From: Bradyrhizobium sp. CCH5-F6
Lineage (GTDB): Bacteria > Pseudomonadota > Alphaproteobacteria > Rhizobiales > Xanthobacteraceae
DNA: 44,244 nucleotides
Direction of reading: 5' to 3'
NCBI RefSeq assembly: GCF_001556045.1
Contig: NZ_LSIC01000075.1
Coordinates: 1 to 44,244, forward strand
Numbering within the stretch: position 1 is the first letter of the stretch; each line of letters starts with the position of its first letter. Positions 29,869 to 38,703 of this stretch are shown here, in pieces. The translations under genes were made by a program, and so were the position numbers. The notes below the pieces were generated by a model. It was not told the origin of the DNA. It made no database searches and saw only the letters and a list, made by a program, of their open reading frames with translations.

Positions 29869-30143
29869 AAATCGCGCTCTACATCGAAGACGGACTTGAG
29901 CAGATCGTATTGACGCCGACCTCGGACACCGAGGAAGCGATCCTGGAGAAGATCCACGACGGGTCGCGCCAGTTGTCGATCAAGCGTGGCGAGTTCTATG
30001 GCTGCGCCGGCGGATGGACCCGGCAGAAGAAGCGGTACAATTCGCCGTATTACAGCGACGAGCCGAACGACAAGAGCACGATGATCATCTTGCAGCCGGC
30101 TCCCGACTGCCCCCAGGACACCACGGAGCCGTCCAATGGCTGA
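29865..30143 (+). CDS. Hypothetical phage protein, 92 residues
   Basis: The protein begins MKIALYIEDGLEQIVLTPTS with a coupled ATGA start. It has a beta-strand, a helix 'EEAILEKIHDGSRQLSIK', a GEFYGCAGGW turn and a disordered C-terminus. No recognised family or motif. Confidence 0.68.
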   Translation: MKIALYIEDGLEQIVLTPTSDTEEAILEKIHDGSRQLSIKRGEFYGCAGGWTRQKKRYNSPYYSDEPNDKSTMIILQPAPDCPQDTTEPSNG

Positions 30144-30456
30144 GATGTCGCGCGACTACGTCATCCGCAAACGTGGATACTTCTACCGACCGGAAGCGCA
30201 AGGCTATTGCGCCGACGTGCGCGACGCTGGCCGATGGACCTACGAAGACGCCATCGCATACCAGAAGGGTGTCGAGGGCGTAACCGTTCATCATTTGCGC
30301 GAGTTTCCGGAGCCGCTGCCCGAAGGCTCGTTAGGCTCCGAAATGGAGGCACTGCTGCGCGAATGCCTTGCCGACTATGGGCACCCGAACTTCACGGATC
30401 GCCGTGGCATGGCCGATCGCATCCGGGCCGTACTCAGTCGTGTCAAAGGAGCGTGA
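30136..30456 (+). CDS. Hypothetical phage protein, 106 residues
   Basis: The protein begins MAEMSRDYVIRKRGYFYRPE. The block 'YVIRKRGYFYRPEAQGYCAD' with 'AGRWTYEDAIAYQKGVEGVT' is a pattern I have seen in short phage proteins of rhizobial prophages, of unknown function. The C-terminal 'LRECLADYGHPNFTDRRGMA' forms helices. It overlaps the preceding gene by eight bases. Confidence 0.68.
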   Translation: MAEMSRDYVIRKRGYFYRPEAQGYCADVRDAGRWTYEDAIAYQKGVEGVTVHHLREFPEPLPEGSLGSEMEALLRECLADYGHPNFTDRRGMADRIRAVLSRVKGA

Positions 30457-30457
30457 G

Positions 30458-30712
30458 ATGGTGGCTTTTTCGACCATCAAGCCTGGTGACGTGCTTTGGG
30501 ATTGCCATCGTCAGAAAATGGGCAACACCAGAATGTCGCAGATGGGCTCGTGGCGCGTCGTTGTTTACGAGGTAGACCAGGAGACACGAAGCGCCCTGGT
30601 CTCCTGGAACGGAAACCCGCGAAAGGTCTGGAGCGAGCGCAAGCTGAAGTCGTTGCGGCGATCCAGGCCGGGCAGTCGCCATCCTGTGGGAGGAGGGAAA
30701 GAGCCATGCTGA
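30458..30712 (+). CDS. Hypothetical phage protein, 84 residues
   Basis: ATG 30458 follows the previous stop after one base. The protein begins MVAFSTIKPGDVLWDCHRQK and has an SH3-like strand set (TIKPGDVLWDC, WRVVVYEVDQETRSALVSW), ending in a basic, Gly/Arg-rich tail. It may bind nucleic acid, but this is only composition. The last codons overlap the next gene. Confidence 0.68.
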   Translation: MVAFSTIKPGDVLWDCHRQKMGNTRMSQMGSWRVVVYEVDQETRSALVSWNGNPRKVWSERKLKSLRRSRPGSRHPVGGGKEPC

Positions 30713-30972
30713 TCACGGCGAAAGAGGCCGCGACTAAACGTTGCCAAGAAGGATTTGCGTCCGCCCCGGTTATGAACAGCGGTGGCGCTAGCATGATGGT
30801 AATGGCCGGCAGTTGCTTTGCGCAAGCCACATCTCCGATGTTCTGCATCGCGGGCCAGTGCATGGCTTGGCGGTGGACTGATCAGCGCACACTAGATGGC
30901 GGCTTGCTCGGCTTCTGCGGGAAGGCTGGCCCTGTGCCTCCGGCACACCAACCAAACGCGACAACCGATTGA
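30706..30972 (+). CDS. Hypothetical phage protein, 88 residues
   Basis: ATG 30706 has GGGAGGAGGG upstream. The protein begins MLITAKEAATKRCQEGFASA and contains 'MVMAGSCFAQATSPMFCIAG' then QCMAWRWTDQRT. Four Cys and 'C-I-A-x-x-C-M-A-W-R-W' recall small phage proteins of uncertain function, perhaps metal-binding. It overlaps the previous gene by seven bases. Confidence 0.68.
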   Translation: MLITAKEAATKRCQEGFASAPVMNSGGASMMVMAGSCFAQATSPMFCIAGQCMAWRWTDQRTLDGGLLGFCGKAGPVPPAHQPNATTD

Positions 30973-30985
30973 ATTTGCTCGCGCC

Positions 30986-31016
30986 AGTCAGTCACCATTT
31001 TTCAAGTAAGTCAGTC
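30986..31016. repeat. Direct repeat AGTCAGTC upstream of the integrase operon
   Basis: AGTCAGTC at 30986-30993 and again at 31009-31016, 23 bases apart, about two helical turns. The 80-base gap holding it precedes the small gene and the integrase. A regulator or excisionase-type site is possible. Confidence 0.4.
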
Positions 31017-31052
31017 GTTCCAGAAACCCGAAAGCGAGCGTAGAATACGCAT

Positions 31053-31244
31053 ATGAGCCGCAACCCCAGCTTCACCAAAGCCCAAGTACGCCGAGCGGTT
31101 CAAGCCGCGGAGAGCGCCGGCCTGCGTGTGCGTCGGGTGATGATCGGCCGGGATGGTTCGATTGTGGTGGACGGCGGAGACGCGTCAGTGGTTCCCGTTG
31201 ACAACCAGGCCAAAGCACTCGCAGCGTCATGGGATGACGTCTGA
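31053..31244 (+). CDS. Small protein upstream of integrase
   Basis: This 63-residue protein begins MSRNPSFTKAQVRRAVQAAE. Its 'FTKAQVRRAVQAAESAGLRV ... VMIGRDGSIVV' pattern is common immediately before integrases in rhizobial prophages. Basic N-terminal helices suggest DNA binding; a recombination directionality factor is possible, but the fold is not obviously that of an excisionase. Its stop overlaps the integrase start (TGATG). Confidence 0.75.
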   Translation: MSRNPSFTKAQVRRAVQAAESAGLRVRRVMIGRDGSIVVDGGDASVVPVDNQAKALAASWDDV

Positions 31245-32287
31245 TGGGGGCGCGGGTGGCAAAGATCAAGCTGCGATACGTCGATGAGTATATCGACCGA
31301 ACGGGCAAGCTACGTCGGTATTTCCGGAAGGGCGGGAAGCGGATCGGCCCGCTGACCGGAGAGCCCGGCTCAGAAGAGTTCATGGCGGCCTATGCCGCGT
31401 ATCTGGCGGAGAAGCCGGCGGCGGCCAAGGTCACCCAGCATGCGGACTCGCTCGGCAAGCTGATCATCGATTTCTACGGCAGCCGCTTCTATACGGATCT
31501 GAAGCCGTCGAGCCGACAGCTCTACAAATACGCGCTGGAGCCGATCGCCAAGGCGCACGGGCACCGTTCCGCGAGCACCATGCCGACTGAGGCAGCCGAG
31601 AAGATCATCAACCAGATCGGCGCCGAAAAGCCGGGGATGGCGAACCTGACCCGCGCCGTGCTGCGCCGGCTGTTCCAGTTCGCAATCAAGACCAAGCGCC
31701 GCAAGGATAACCCCATGGTGGGGATTGATCCGTTCAAGGTCGGCGAGCACCACACATGGACCGACGCCGAGCTGAAGCAGTTCGAGGACAAATGGCGCCT
31801 AGGAACGCGCCAGAGGCTCGCCTATGCGCTGTTGCTCTACACGAGCCAGCGCGTCGGTGATGTGGCAAAGATGAGCCGGGCGGACGTCGCTGACGGCCTG
31901 ATCCACGTCGTACAGCAGAAGACAGGAGCCGACCTATGGGTGCCTATCCATCCGGAACTACAGCGAGCAATGAAGGCATATCCTGCCAAGGGCCTAACTC
32001 TGGTGGGCGATGCCAATGGGCGACCGCTAAAACGCCCTGCCTTAAGTGCCCTGATGCGATCGGCAATCAGGTCGGCCGGCCTCTCATCCCGCTGCGTATC
32101 TCACGGCCTGCGCAAGGCCTCTATGAGACGACTTGCTGAGGCTGACAGCACAACGAACCAGATAGCCTCGGTCTCCGGCCACAAGACGTTGAAGGAAGTC
32201 GAGCGCTACACGAAGGCTGCCAATCAGAAGAAAATGGCCCGCCAGGCCATGGACAAACTGCCTAACAGAAACGGCAAGACTGCCTAA
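31244..32287 (+). CDS. Tyrosine integrase
   Basis: This 347-residue site-specific recombinase has the catalytic set Arg203 (TSQRVGDV), Lys226, His287 and Arg290 (SHGLRKA), His313 (SGHKTL) and nucleophile Tyr322. The N-terminal part has an arm-binding-like segment (LRYVDEYIDRTGKLRRYFRK), and the core-binding domain precedes residue 170. It is the last gene of the right arm and marks the phage end. It should insert the phage at an attB immediately to the right, though no repeat was found to define the core. Confidence 0.96.
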   Translation: MGARVAKIKLRYVDEYIDRTGKLRRYFRKGGKRIGPLTGEPGSEEFMAAYAAYLAEKPAAAKVTQHADSLGKLIIDFYGSRFYTDLKPSSRQLYKYALEPIAKAHGHRSASTMPTEAAEKIINQIGAEKPGMANLTRAVLRRLFQFAIKTKRRKDNPMVGIDPFKVGEHHTWTDAELKQFEDKWRLGTRQRLAYALLLYTSQRVGDVAKMSRADVADGLIHVVQQKTGADLWVPIHPELQRAMKAYPAKGLTLVGDANGRPLKRPALSALMRSAIRSAGLSSRCVSHGLRKASMRRLAEADSTTNQIASVSGHKTLKEVERYTKAANQKKMARQAMDKLPNRNGKTA

Positions 32288-32525
32288 CGCAGCGAAAAGC
32301 CAAATGGTTTCAATGTCGAATTGGGATCGAATCTTAAAGCCGCGTAAAGGTTAAGTCTGGACAGAACGCCCGGGCCGCGGCTGCGAGGTGCGATTGCCGT
32401 CCAGCGACAGGAAACTCAATCATTCGCTAACCATACCGGCGCCGCCGGAACGACACTCGTGCTGCGTCCCTGCGCCGCATCGAGGAATAGGATCATTTGG
32501 TATCTTCTGGGGGTGGGGCATCCTC
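32288..32525. other. Prophage-chromosome junction region, attachment site not resolved
   Basis: There is no gene between the integrase and the small membrane-protein gene. It should contain one attachment half-site but the other phage end is outside the window, so no direct repeat can be compared. I see no tRNA-like 3' end. A short GC-rich palindromic part (GGCCGCGG) is around 32370. Confidence 0.45.
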
Positions 32526-32837
32526 ATGGCCCGGAGCATTGCCATGTTGACGCTGTTCGGTCTGCTCACCGCGTTGCCCGCCGTACTGGCGCTCCATCTG
32601 CTCGAGCCGGAGCTGGTGCTGCCGGCGTTCAGTATTCTGCTCTTTATCGAGGCGGCCTTCGCCGTAATCGCAGCGCGCTTGATTCACGTGCCCGATGATG
32701 CGAACGGCATCACCCTGTGGGATCTCGCAGGCGGCTTCACCCTGATCGGATGTGCCGCCGCAATGTTCGGCGAGCCGGATCAGGCCGCCCTGTTTCTTGC
32801 AGAGCAAGGCGGCCCACGTCCGGCGTCACCTCCGTAA
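32526..32837 (+). CDS. Small chromosomal membrane protein
   Basis: This 103-residue protein starts MARSIAMLTLFGLLTALPAV, with three hydrophobic segments (residues 4-18, 30-55 and 68-86). A frame open upstream lacks coding character and ATG 32526 fits a short leader. It resembles conserved Bradyrhizobium-type proteins of unknown function. It ends ten bases from the convergent RraA-like gene. The prophage is inserted in front of it and may affect its expression. Confidence 0.65.
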   Translation: MARSIAMLTLFGLLTALPAVLALHLLEPELVLPAFSILLFIEAAFAVIAARLIHVPDDANGITLWDLAGGFTLIGCAAAMFGEPDQAALFLAEQGGPRPASPP

Positions 32838-32847
32838 GTCGGTCGCG

Positions 32848-33567
32848 TTAGTGGATTTCGGCCGAGCGCTTCAGCGCGGCCTTCAGCTTCTCCAGCGAGA
32901 AATCGGGGCTGCGGGCGATCTCCAGGATCGGCGTTTCGCGGCGGCCGCAGAGTTCAGCGGCCTCCGGCAGCTTTGCGGCGACGTCGAGCGGGATCACGAT
33001 GGCACCGTGCCGGTCGGCGTGGATGAGATCATCGGACTTCACGGTCATGCCGGCGACGCGCACTTCCCCGCCAAAGCTTTCCGCATGCACCCAGGCATGC
33101 GACGGGCCGATCGAGCCGGCCAGCGCCTGGAAGCCTGGGGCCCATTGCGGGATGTCGCGGATCGAGCCGTCGGTGATCACGCCGAGACAGCCGAGCGCCT
33201 TGTGCACGTTGCTCTGCACTTCGCCCCAGAACGCGCCGTAGCCGACATCGGGGCCGTCGATGTCCTGGATCACCGAGATGCGAGGACCGTGGCCGGTGCC
33301 GACATACTCGTAATATTCGATACGGCGCCTGGACTGCTCTTCAGCCGGGAGGGATGATTTCAGCACCGAGCGGATCGTCACCGTGCGGGCATAGCCGACG
33401 ATCGGCGGCAGGTCGGGGAACGGGCAGACCAGCTGCTTGGTGGTGTAGCCGATCAGCCGCCGCTCGGGCGCCACGATCTCCATGGCGTTGCAAATCGTCG
33501 GCGTATCGTAGCGGCCCAGCGCCTCGAGGACGGAAGCGGGCAGCGGCCCGGTCGCGGAATTGGTCAC
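32848..33567 (-). CDS. RraA-family protein (aldolase/decarboxylase-like)
   Basis: This 239-residue protein contains the RraA / dimethylmenaquinone methyltransferase-like motif 'GAFWGEVQSNVHKALGCLGV' then ITDGSIRD (residues 111-138), with Arg137 and Asp138 at the catalytic positions of 4-hydroxy-4-methyl-2-oxoglutarate aldolase-type enzymes. Many chromosomal copies act as HMG/CHA aldolases or oxaloacetate decarboxylases; the substrate here is not visible. It stands alone, with a 125-base gap to pssA. Confidence 0.85.
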   Translation of the reverse strand: MTNSATGPLPASVLEALGRYDTPTICNAMEIVAPERRLIGYTTKQLVCPFPDLPPIVGYARTVTIRSVLKSSLPAEEQSRRRIEYYEYVGTGHGPRISVIQDIDGPDVGYGAFWGEVQSNVHKALGCLGVITDGSIRDIPQWAPGFQALAGSIGPSHAWVHAESFGGEVRVAGMTVKSDDLIHADRHGAIVIPLDVAAKLPEAAELCGRRETPILEIARSPDFSLEKLKAALKRSAEIH

Positions 33568-33692
33568 GGCGTTCTCTCCCAGATTAGCGGCGGCTTGATT
33601 GCGCGATGCCGCCGGCTCAAGGGCGATATAGCCGAGATCGGGCCTCGACCCAACTCAGACAGGTCTCATGGCAGATATCCGCGCCCGACCGC

Positions 33693-34574
33693 TCAGTGCA
33701 GCCGTCCGGTCCGGTCCTCATCGTGCGGCGGCTCCGACAAATTCGCCACAGTCGGCGCCGAGGGCGGCGAGGAGAGCTCGCCTTCCGCCGGTGCGTTGGC
33801 TTCCATCGCGCGCGCCTGGTCGCGATAGGATTTGTAGCCGAGCGGCAGGCAGAGCAGATAGAGCACCGTGCCGATCGAGAGCACGTGCCAGGGATAGGCG
33901 ATCAAGAGCGCGATGAAGACGATCACGGCGACGAAAGCCGGCAGCACCAGCTCCGGCGGCACGCGCATGCGCTTGGTCTTGCCGGAGAACACCGGCAGGC
34001 GCGATACCATCAGAAAGGCGATCAGAAGCGTATAGGCCGCCGTCACCGCCACAGGGGTGCGGCCGAGATCGAGGAACGCGATGTAGATCGGCAGCAGCAC
34101 CGTGATGGCGCCGGCGGGCGCGGGCACGCCGGTGAAGAAATTGGCCGCGAAGGCCGGCTTGTTCGGATCATCCATGGTGGCGTTGAAGCGCGCAAGCCGC
34201 AGGCCGCCGGAGATCGCGAACACCATCGCGGCGATCCAGCCGGCATTGCCGAGTTCGTGCAGCTGCCAGAAGTACAGCATCAGGCCCGGCGCCACCCCGA
34301 AATTGACGAAGTCGGCGAGGCTGTCGAGCTCGGCGCCGAACTTGGACTGGCCCTTGATCATGCGCGCGATGCGACCGTCGATGCCGTCGAGCGCGGCCGC
34401 GAACACGATGGCGTAGACGGCGAGCGTCATCCGCCCCTCGATCGACAGCCGGATCGAGGTCAGACCGGCGCAGATCGCCAGCAGCGTGATGACGTTGGGC
34501 ACCAGCATCCGCACCGGAATCGGCCGGAACCGCCGGCGGCGCGTATCGGGGTCCTTGAAATCATAGGGCGTCAT
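33693..34574 (-). CDS. pssA: Phosphatidylserine synthase
   Basis: This 293-residue membrane enzyme transfers the phosphatidyl group from CDP-diacylglycerol to serine. The CDP-alcohol phosphotransferase motif D-G-x2-A-R-x8-G-x3-D-x3-D is present with D66, G67, A70, R71, G80, D84 and D88. At least seven hydrophobic segments follow. The C-terminal 40 residues are acidic and Pro-rich. It lies 86 bases downstream of psd; together they make phosphatidylethanolamine at the inner membrane. The order psd-pssA is typical of alphaproteobacteria. Confidence 0.95.
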   Translation of the reverse strand: MTPYDFKDPDTRRRRFRPIPVRMLVPNVITLLAICAGLTSIRLSIEGRMTLAVYAIVFAAALDGIDGRIARMIKGQSKFGAELDSLADFVNFGVAPGLMLYFWQLHELGNAGWIAAMVFAISGGLRLARFNATMDDPNKPAFAANFFTGVPAPAGAITVLLPIYIAFLDLGRTPVAVTAAYTLLIAFLMVSRLPVFSGKTKRMRVPPELVLPAFVAVIVFIALLIAYPWHVLSIGTVLYLLCLPLGYKSYRDQARAMEANAPAEGELSSPPSAPTVANLSEPPHDEDRTGRLH

Positions 34575-34660
34575 GGCTCGTCCTCACCTCACGGCGAGAT
34601 ATAGCAAGCCGCATCCCCCTCCGCCATTGTGGCGGACCGCCCGGAAGGGCCGACTATTGG

Positions 34661-35359
34661 TTAATTGGCGCGGTAGGCGCGGCTCGGGTCGTCGCCGGCA
34701 AGGTCGGCCAGGATCGTCTCTCCGGCGATCGCGGTCTGCCCTTCCGACACCAGCGCCTTGGTGCCGACCGGCAGATAGACGTCGAGGCGCGAGCCGAAGC
34801 GGATCAGGCCGAAGCGCTCGCCGGCGCCGATCGCCTGCCCTTCCTTGACGAAGCAGACGATGCGCTTGGCGACGAGGCCGGCGATCTGGACCACGCCGAT
34901 CCGGGCCTCAGGCGTCGTGATCACCAGCGAGTTGCGTTCATTGTCCTCGCTCGCCTTGTCGAGTTCGGCATTGATGAAGAGACCCGGGCGGTAGGCGATG
35001 CGGTCCACCCTGCCCGCCACCGGGCTGCGGTTCACGTGGCAATTGAACACGCTCATGAACACCGAGATGCGCGGCAGCGGTCGGTCGCCGAGGCCGAGCT
35101 CGGCCGGCGGCAGCGCCATGGTAATCATCGAGACGCGGCCGTCGGCCGGCGACACCACGAGGCCCTCGCGCACCGGAGTCACGCGGACGGGATCGCGGAA
35201 GAACAGCGCGCACCACACCGTGAGGATCGTGCCGATCCAGCCCAGCGGCGACCACAGCCAGAACAGGATCAGGCTTGCCAGCGCGAAGCCGCCGATGAAG
35301 GGATAGCCCTCCTTGTGGATCGGCGGGATCTGGCGCTGGATCGAATCGAGAATGGACAT
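34661..35359 (-). CDS. psd: Phosphatidylserine decarboxylase proenzyme
   Basis: This 232-residue proenzyme cleaves itself between Gly189 and Ser190 in [11 protein letters not shown], giving the pyruvoyl cofactor. An N-terminal hydrophobic pair (about 22-55) anchors it to the membrane, and '[20 protein letters not shown]' is the conserved active-site region with His108. It is of the short, alphaproteobacterial class. Product phosphatidylethanolamine comes from pssA product. Upstream is the ABC transporter gene, 78 bases away on the same strand. Confidence 0.96.
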   Translation of the reverse strand: MSILDSIQRQIPPIHKEGYPFIGGFALASLILFWLWSPLGWIGTILTVWCALFFRDPVRVTPVREGLVVSPADGRVSMITMALPPAELGLGDRPLPRISVFMSVFNCHVNRSPVAGRVDRIAYRPGLFINAELDKASEDNERNSLVITTPEARIGVVQIAGLVAKRIVCFVKEGQAIGAGERFGLIRFGSRLDVYLPVGTKALVSEGQTAIAGETILADLAGDDPSRAYRAN

Positions 35360-35437
35360 CGCTATCTGCCGCTCGGGGTTAATGGCACGGGTCGTCGCGC
35401 GCGCTTGTTTAGGCCAGAGTTGGGACCGGAGACAAGG

Positions 35438-37396
35438 TCAGTCCACCGCGGCAGGCGTCGTCAGGACGTCATCGACCGGCGGCGGCTCCCGGTTGGGCGC
35501 CGCGCTGGTGTCGGCCATCCTGGCCAGTTTCTCGCGCGCCGCCTCGGCCTCGCGCTGCCTGTTCCACATGCTGGCATAGAGGCCGCCCTGCGCGAGCAGT
35601 CTGGCGTGGGTGCCGCGCTCGGCGATCCGGCCCTGGTCCAGCACGATGATCTCGTCGGCCCCGACGATGGTCGAGAGCCGGTGCGCGATCACGAGCGAGG
35701 TGCGGTTCTTCGCCACGCGTTCGAGCGCGCCCTGGATCTCGTGCTCGGTGTGGGTGTCGAGCGCCGACGTCGCCTCGTCGAGCACCAGGATCGGCGGCGC
35801 CTTCAGGACGGTGCGGGCGATCGCGACGCGCTGCTTCTCGCCCCCGGACAGCTTCAGGCCGCGCTCGCCGACCTGGGTCTCATAACCCTTCGGCGCCAGC
35901 CGGATGAAATGATCGATCTGGGCCAGCCTCGCCGCCTCCTCGACTTCGGCATCGCTGGCGTCCCAGCGGCCGTAGCGGATGTTGTAGCGGATGGTGTCGT
36001 TGAACAGCACGGTGTCCTGCGGGACCATGCCGATGGAGGCGCGCAAGCTGGCCTGCGTGACCTCGCGGATGTCCTGGCCGTCGATCAGGATCCTGCCGCC
36101 GGAAACATCGTAGAGGCGGAACAACAGGCGGGAGATCGTCGACTTGCCCGCACCGGACGGGCCGACGATCGCGACCGTCTTGCCGGCCGGCACCTCGAAG
36201 CTGATGCCCTTGAGGATTGGCCGCGTGGGCTCATAGGCAAAGCGAACGTCCTCGAAGCGCACGGTGCCGGCGGAGACGACCAGCGGCTTCGCATCGGGTG
36301 CATCCTTGATTTCGGCCTCGCGGCCGAGCACGCCGAACATCTTCTCAATGTCGATGATCGCCTGCTTGATCTCGCGATAGACCATGCCCATGAAGTTCAG
36401 CGGCTGGTAGAGCTGTATCATCATGGCGTTGACCAGCACGAAATCGCCGACCGTATTGGTGCCGTTGCGCACGCCGATCGCGCACATCAGCATGGTCGCG
36501 GTCAGGCCCAGCGTGAAGATCACGGCCTGGCCGGTGTTGAGCACCGCGAGCGAGGTATAGGTGCGGACGCTCGCCTCCTCGTAGCGCTCCACCGACTTGT
36601 CATAGCGCTGCGCCTCGCGCGCCTCGGCACTGAAATATTTGACGGTCTCGTAATTGAGCAGCGAGTCGATCGCCTTGGTGTTCGCCTCGGTGTCGGAATC
36701 GTTCATCTTGCGGCGGATGCCGATGCGCCACTCGGTCGCGATGTAGGTGTAGTACATGTAGAGCGTGACCGTGATCAGGGTGGCGACCACGTAACGCCAG
36801 TCGAACTGCCAGAGCAGCACCGCCAGCAGCAGCGAGACCTCGACGATGGTCGGGATCAGCTGCAGGATCACCATGCGCACGATGACCTCGATGCCCTCGC
36901 GTCCGCGCTCGAGCACGCGCGTCAGGCCGCCAGTCTTGCGCTCGAGATGGAAGCGCAGCGACAGCTCGTGCATGTGGACGAAGGTGAGGGTCGCGAGCTT
37001 GCGCACCGCATGCATGGCGACACGGGCGAAGATCCCGTCGCGCCATTGCGTCAGCACCGCCATCAGGATGCGCATCACGCCGTAGCTCGCGGTCAGCAGC
37101 AACGGCGAGGCGATCACCCAGAGATGCCAATTGTCGGCTTGCACCGGCGCGGTGTTGGCGCCCGTCAGCGCATCGGTCGCCCATTTGAAGCTGAACGGCA
37201 CTGTGAGCGTGATCAGCTTGGCGGCGAGCAGCAACACCAGCGACCAGACCACCCGCATCTTCAGATCGACGCGATCGCCCGGCCAGATATAGGGCCACAA
37301 ATGGGCCAGCGTGCCCATCAGCGTGGCCCCGGCCGGCGGTCCTCCGGCGGGAGGATCGGGAACGTCGGCGCCGTCGAACGATTGAGGTTGGTCCAT
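35438..37396 (-). CDS. ATM1/HMT1-type ABC transporter, fused permease-ATPase
   Basis: This 652-residue half-transporter works as a homodimer. Six transmembrane helices fill about residues 50-330, and the ATPase domain has Walker A GPSGAGKST (about 411), signature LSGGEKQR (about 513) and Walker B VLDEATS (about 536). The N-terminal family block 'WPYIWPGDRVDLKMRVVWSL' and the long coupling helices match ATM1/HMT1-like exporters, which move glutathione-linked or metal-thiol conjugates. The start at 37396 is chosen because the frame upstream has no coding character. The gap to the divergent LOG gene is about 200 bases. Confidence 0.9.
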   Translation of the reverse strand: MDQPQSFDGADVPDPPAGGPPAGATLMGTLAHLWPYIWPGDRVDLKMRVVWSLVLLLAAKLITLTVPFSFKWATDALTGANTAPVQADNWHLWVIASPLLLTASYGVMRILMAVLTQWRDGIFARVAMHAVRKLATLTFVHMHELSLRFHLERKTGGLTRVLERGREGIEVIVRMVILQLIPTIVEVSLLLAVLLWQFDWRYVVATLITVTLYMYYTYIATEWRIGIRRKMNDSDTEANTKAIDSLLNYETVKYFSAEAREAQRYDKSVERYEEASVRTYTSLAVLNTGQAVIFTLGLTATMLMCAIGVRNGTNTVGDFVLVNAMMIQLYQPLNFMGMVYREIKQAIIDIEKMFGVLGREAEIKDAPDAKPLVVSAGTVRFEDVRFAYEPTRPILKGISFEVPAGKTVAIVGPSGAGKSTISRLLFRLYDVSGGRILIDGQDIREVTQASLRASIGMVPQDTVLFNDTIRYNIRYGRWDASDAEVEEAARLAQIDHFIRLAPKGYETQVGERGLKLSGGEKQRVAIARTVLKAPPILVLDEATSALDTHTEHEIQGALERVAKNRTSLVIAHRLSTIVGADEIIVLDQGRIAERGTHARLLAQGGLYASMWNRQREAEAAREKLARMADTSAAPNREPPPVDDVLTTPAAVD

Positions 37397-37597
37397 CAAG
37401 AAGCCTGAAAGCCCGCCGGATGCGGGCGCAACTGCAATTAACGATTTTCGTCCGTCATATAGAGCCTTCCCGATGCCAACGCACCCCGCCAAATGGCGAA
37501 TCTTCGATTGTTTATCGTCATTTACCGGTAGATTTGCGGGAGTATCGAATCACCGATTGGGCTTGACGCCTCTTCGCTGCAATGCATCATGGCACCA

Positions 37598-38203
37598 ATG
37601 AGCACGATCAAAACCGTCTGTGTCTATTGCGGCTCCGGCCCCGGAACCAATCCCAACTTCATCGAAGCGGCGAAGGCGCTCGGCAAAGCGCTGGCGGAAA
37701 GCAATATCCGCCTCGTTTATGGCGGCGGCTCGCTCGGCCTGATGGGGGCGGTCGCAACCTCCGTGCTGGATCACGGCGGCACCGTCACCGGCATCATCCC
37801 GGACTTCCTCCGGATGCGCGAGAACGCACTGACGCGCGTACAGGAGATGGTCGTCACCCCCGACATGCACGAACGCAAGCGACTGATGTTCGAGCGCTCC
37901 GACGCCTTCGTCGCCTTGCCCGGCGGGCTCGGCACGCTCGAGGAGCTGGTCGAGCAGCTGACCTGGCAGCAACTCGGCCGTCACGCCAAGCCCGTGCTGC
38001 TCGCCAATGTCGACGGCTTCTGGGAGCCGCTGTTCTCTCTGGTGGCCCATATGCGCCAAACCCAGTTCATCCGCGCCGGTCTTTCCGTCGATATCCTGAA
38101 GGCGGACAAGGTCGAGGAGATCATCCCGCGGCTGCGCGCTGCGGCTGCGCAGATTTCGGACAGCCAGCGGGATCTCGCGCCCGAAGTGGCACGTAAGCTG
38201 TAG
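37598..38203 (+). CDS. LOG family protein (cytokinin riboside monophosphate phosphoribohydrolase-like)
   Basis: This 201-residue protein carries the signature PGGLGTLEE (108-116), YGGGSLGLMG (41-50) and the substrate-binding M-H-E-R-K-R-L-M (90-97). Such proteins (TIGR00730) cleave nucleoside monophosphates to free base and ribose phosphate; in plants they activate cytokinin. Rhizobial copies may take part in cytokinin release but this is not shown. An ATG at 37589 is an alternative start. No clear ribosome site. It is convergent with the VOC gene, four bases away. Confidence 0.9.
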   Translation: MSTIKTVCVYCGSGPGTNPNFIEAAKALGKALAESNIRLVYGGGSLGLMGAVATSVLDHGGTVTGIIPDFLRMRENALTRVQEMVVTPDMHERKRLMFERSDAFVALPGGLGTLEELVEQLTWQQLGRHAKPVLLANVDGFWEPLFSLVAHMRQTQFIRAGLSVDILKADKVEEIIPRLRAAAAQISDSQRDLAPEVARKL

Positions 38204-38207
38204 CGCC

Positions 38208-38585
38208 CTACTCTGCCGGAAAAGTCACCGCCTCGATGCGGTTGCCGTCGGGGTCGGTGACGAACGCCGCGTAGTAACGCACACGATCGTGCGGACGGAT
38301 GCCGGGCGCACCGTCCGAGGCGCCGCCGGCGGACAGCGCTGCGGCGTAAAACGCATCGACCTCGCTTGTCGTCTTTGCCCGCAGGCAGATATGCGCGCCG
38401 CTTTCGGGGGCTACGGGCGGCATGGCTTCGCGCAAATTGATCCAGAACTCCGGATAGGCCTTGCCGAAGCCCACCGTCCGCGGCCGGGTGACGAGACGCG
38501 CGAGACCGAGCGCCGAGAGCGTCGCCTCGTAGAAGCGAGCGGAGCGATCGAGATCGCTCACGCCGACGGAGATGTGGTCGATCAT
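38208..38585 (-). CDS. VOC family protein (glyoxalase/bleomycin-resistance type)
   Basis: This 125-residue protein begins MIDHISVGVSDLDRSARFYE, the start of the vicinal-oxygen-chelate fold, and ends with 'AAFVTDPDGNRIEAVTF', the second metal-ligand motif with Glu. The His3-Glu120 positions are likely metal ligands. The substrate is not evident. It is followed (to the right) by the long palindromic repeat at 38610. Confidence 0.88.
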   Translation of the reverse strand: MIDHISVGVSDLDRSARFYEATLSALGLARLVTRPRTVGFGKAYPEFWINLREAMPPVAPESGAHICLRAKTTSEVDAFYAAALSAGGASDGAPGIRPHDRVRYYAAFVTDPDGNRIEAVTFPAE

Positions 38586-38609
38586 GGCCCCGCCCGTCCC
38601 CTATCGCTC

Positions 38610-38696
38610 GTAGCCCGGATGAGCGAAGCGACATCCGGGAAAGTCTATCGGTGCGGCATATACCATCCCGGATATCGCTTCGCTCATCCGGGCTAC
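38610..38696. repeat. Long inverted repeat (dispersed Bradyrhizobium-type palindrome)
   Basis: Arms of 31 bases, 38610-38640 and 38666-38696, are complementary except one position, around a 25-base loop. The arm begins GTAGCCCGGATGAGCGAAGC. The same unit is common between genes in Bradyrhizobium and relatives (from memory). It lies between the VOC gene and cimA, so it may stabilise or end transcripts. Confidence 0.8.
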
Positions 38697-38703
38697 ATCT
38701 TTC

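Larger units (their letters stand above)
1..32287. mobile_element. Prophage, siphovirus type, right three quarters; left end outside window
   Basis: A continuous block of phage modules runs from a tail-tip gene cut by the left window edge to a tyrosine integrase ending at 32287. Morphogenesis genes (terminase, portal, protease, capsid, connectors, tail tube, tape measure) are in canonical order on the minus strand, and no sheath gene is seen, so a long non-contractile tail is likely. The repressor and operators are at 22756-24066 and the early right arm is on the plus strand. Every recognised structural gene is full length, so the prophage may be functional. No holin or endolysin is seen; these may lie beyond the left edge. 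The attachment site could not be defined because only one end is present. Confidence 0.95.

Noticed and set aside
32288..32525. tRNA-type attachment site next to the integrase
   Set aside because: The stretch with TCGAATTGGGATCGAATC faintly resembles a T-loop but has no acceptor pairing or full tRNA length.
35036..37408. Plus-strand frame of 790 codons over psd and the ABC transporter
   Set aside because: Exact mirror of two certain genes, very rich in Arg, Asp, His and Gln, with no fold features. It arises from codon bias of the real genes.
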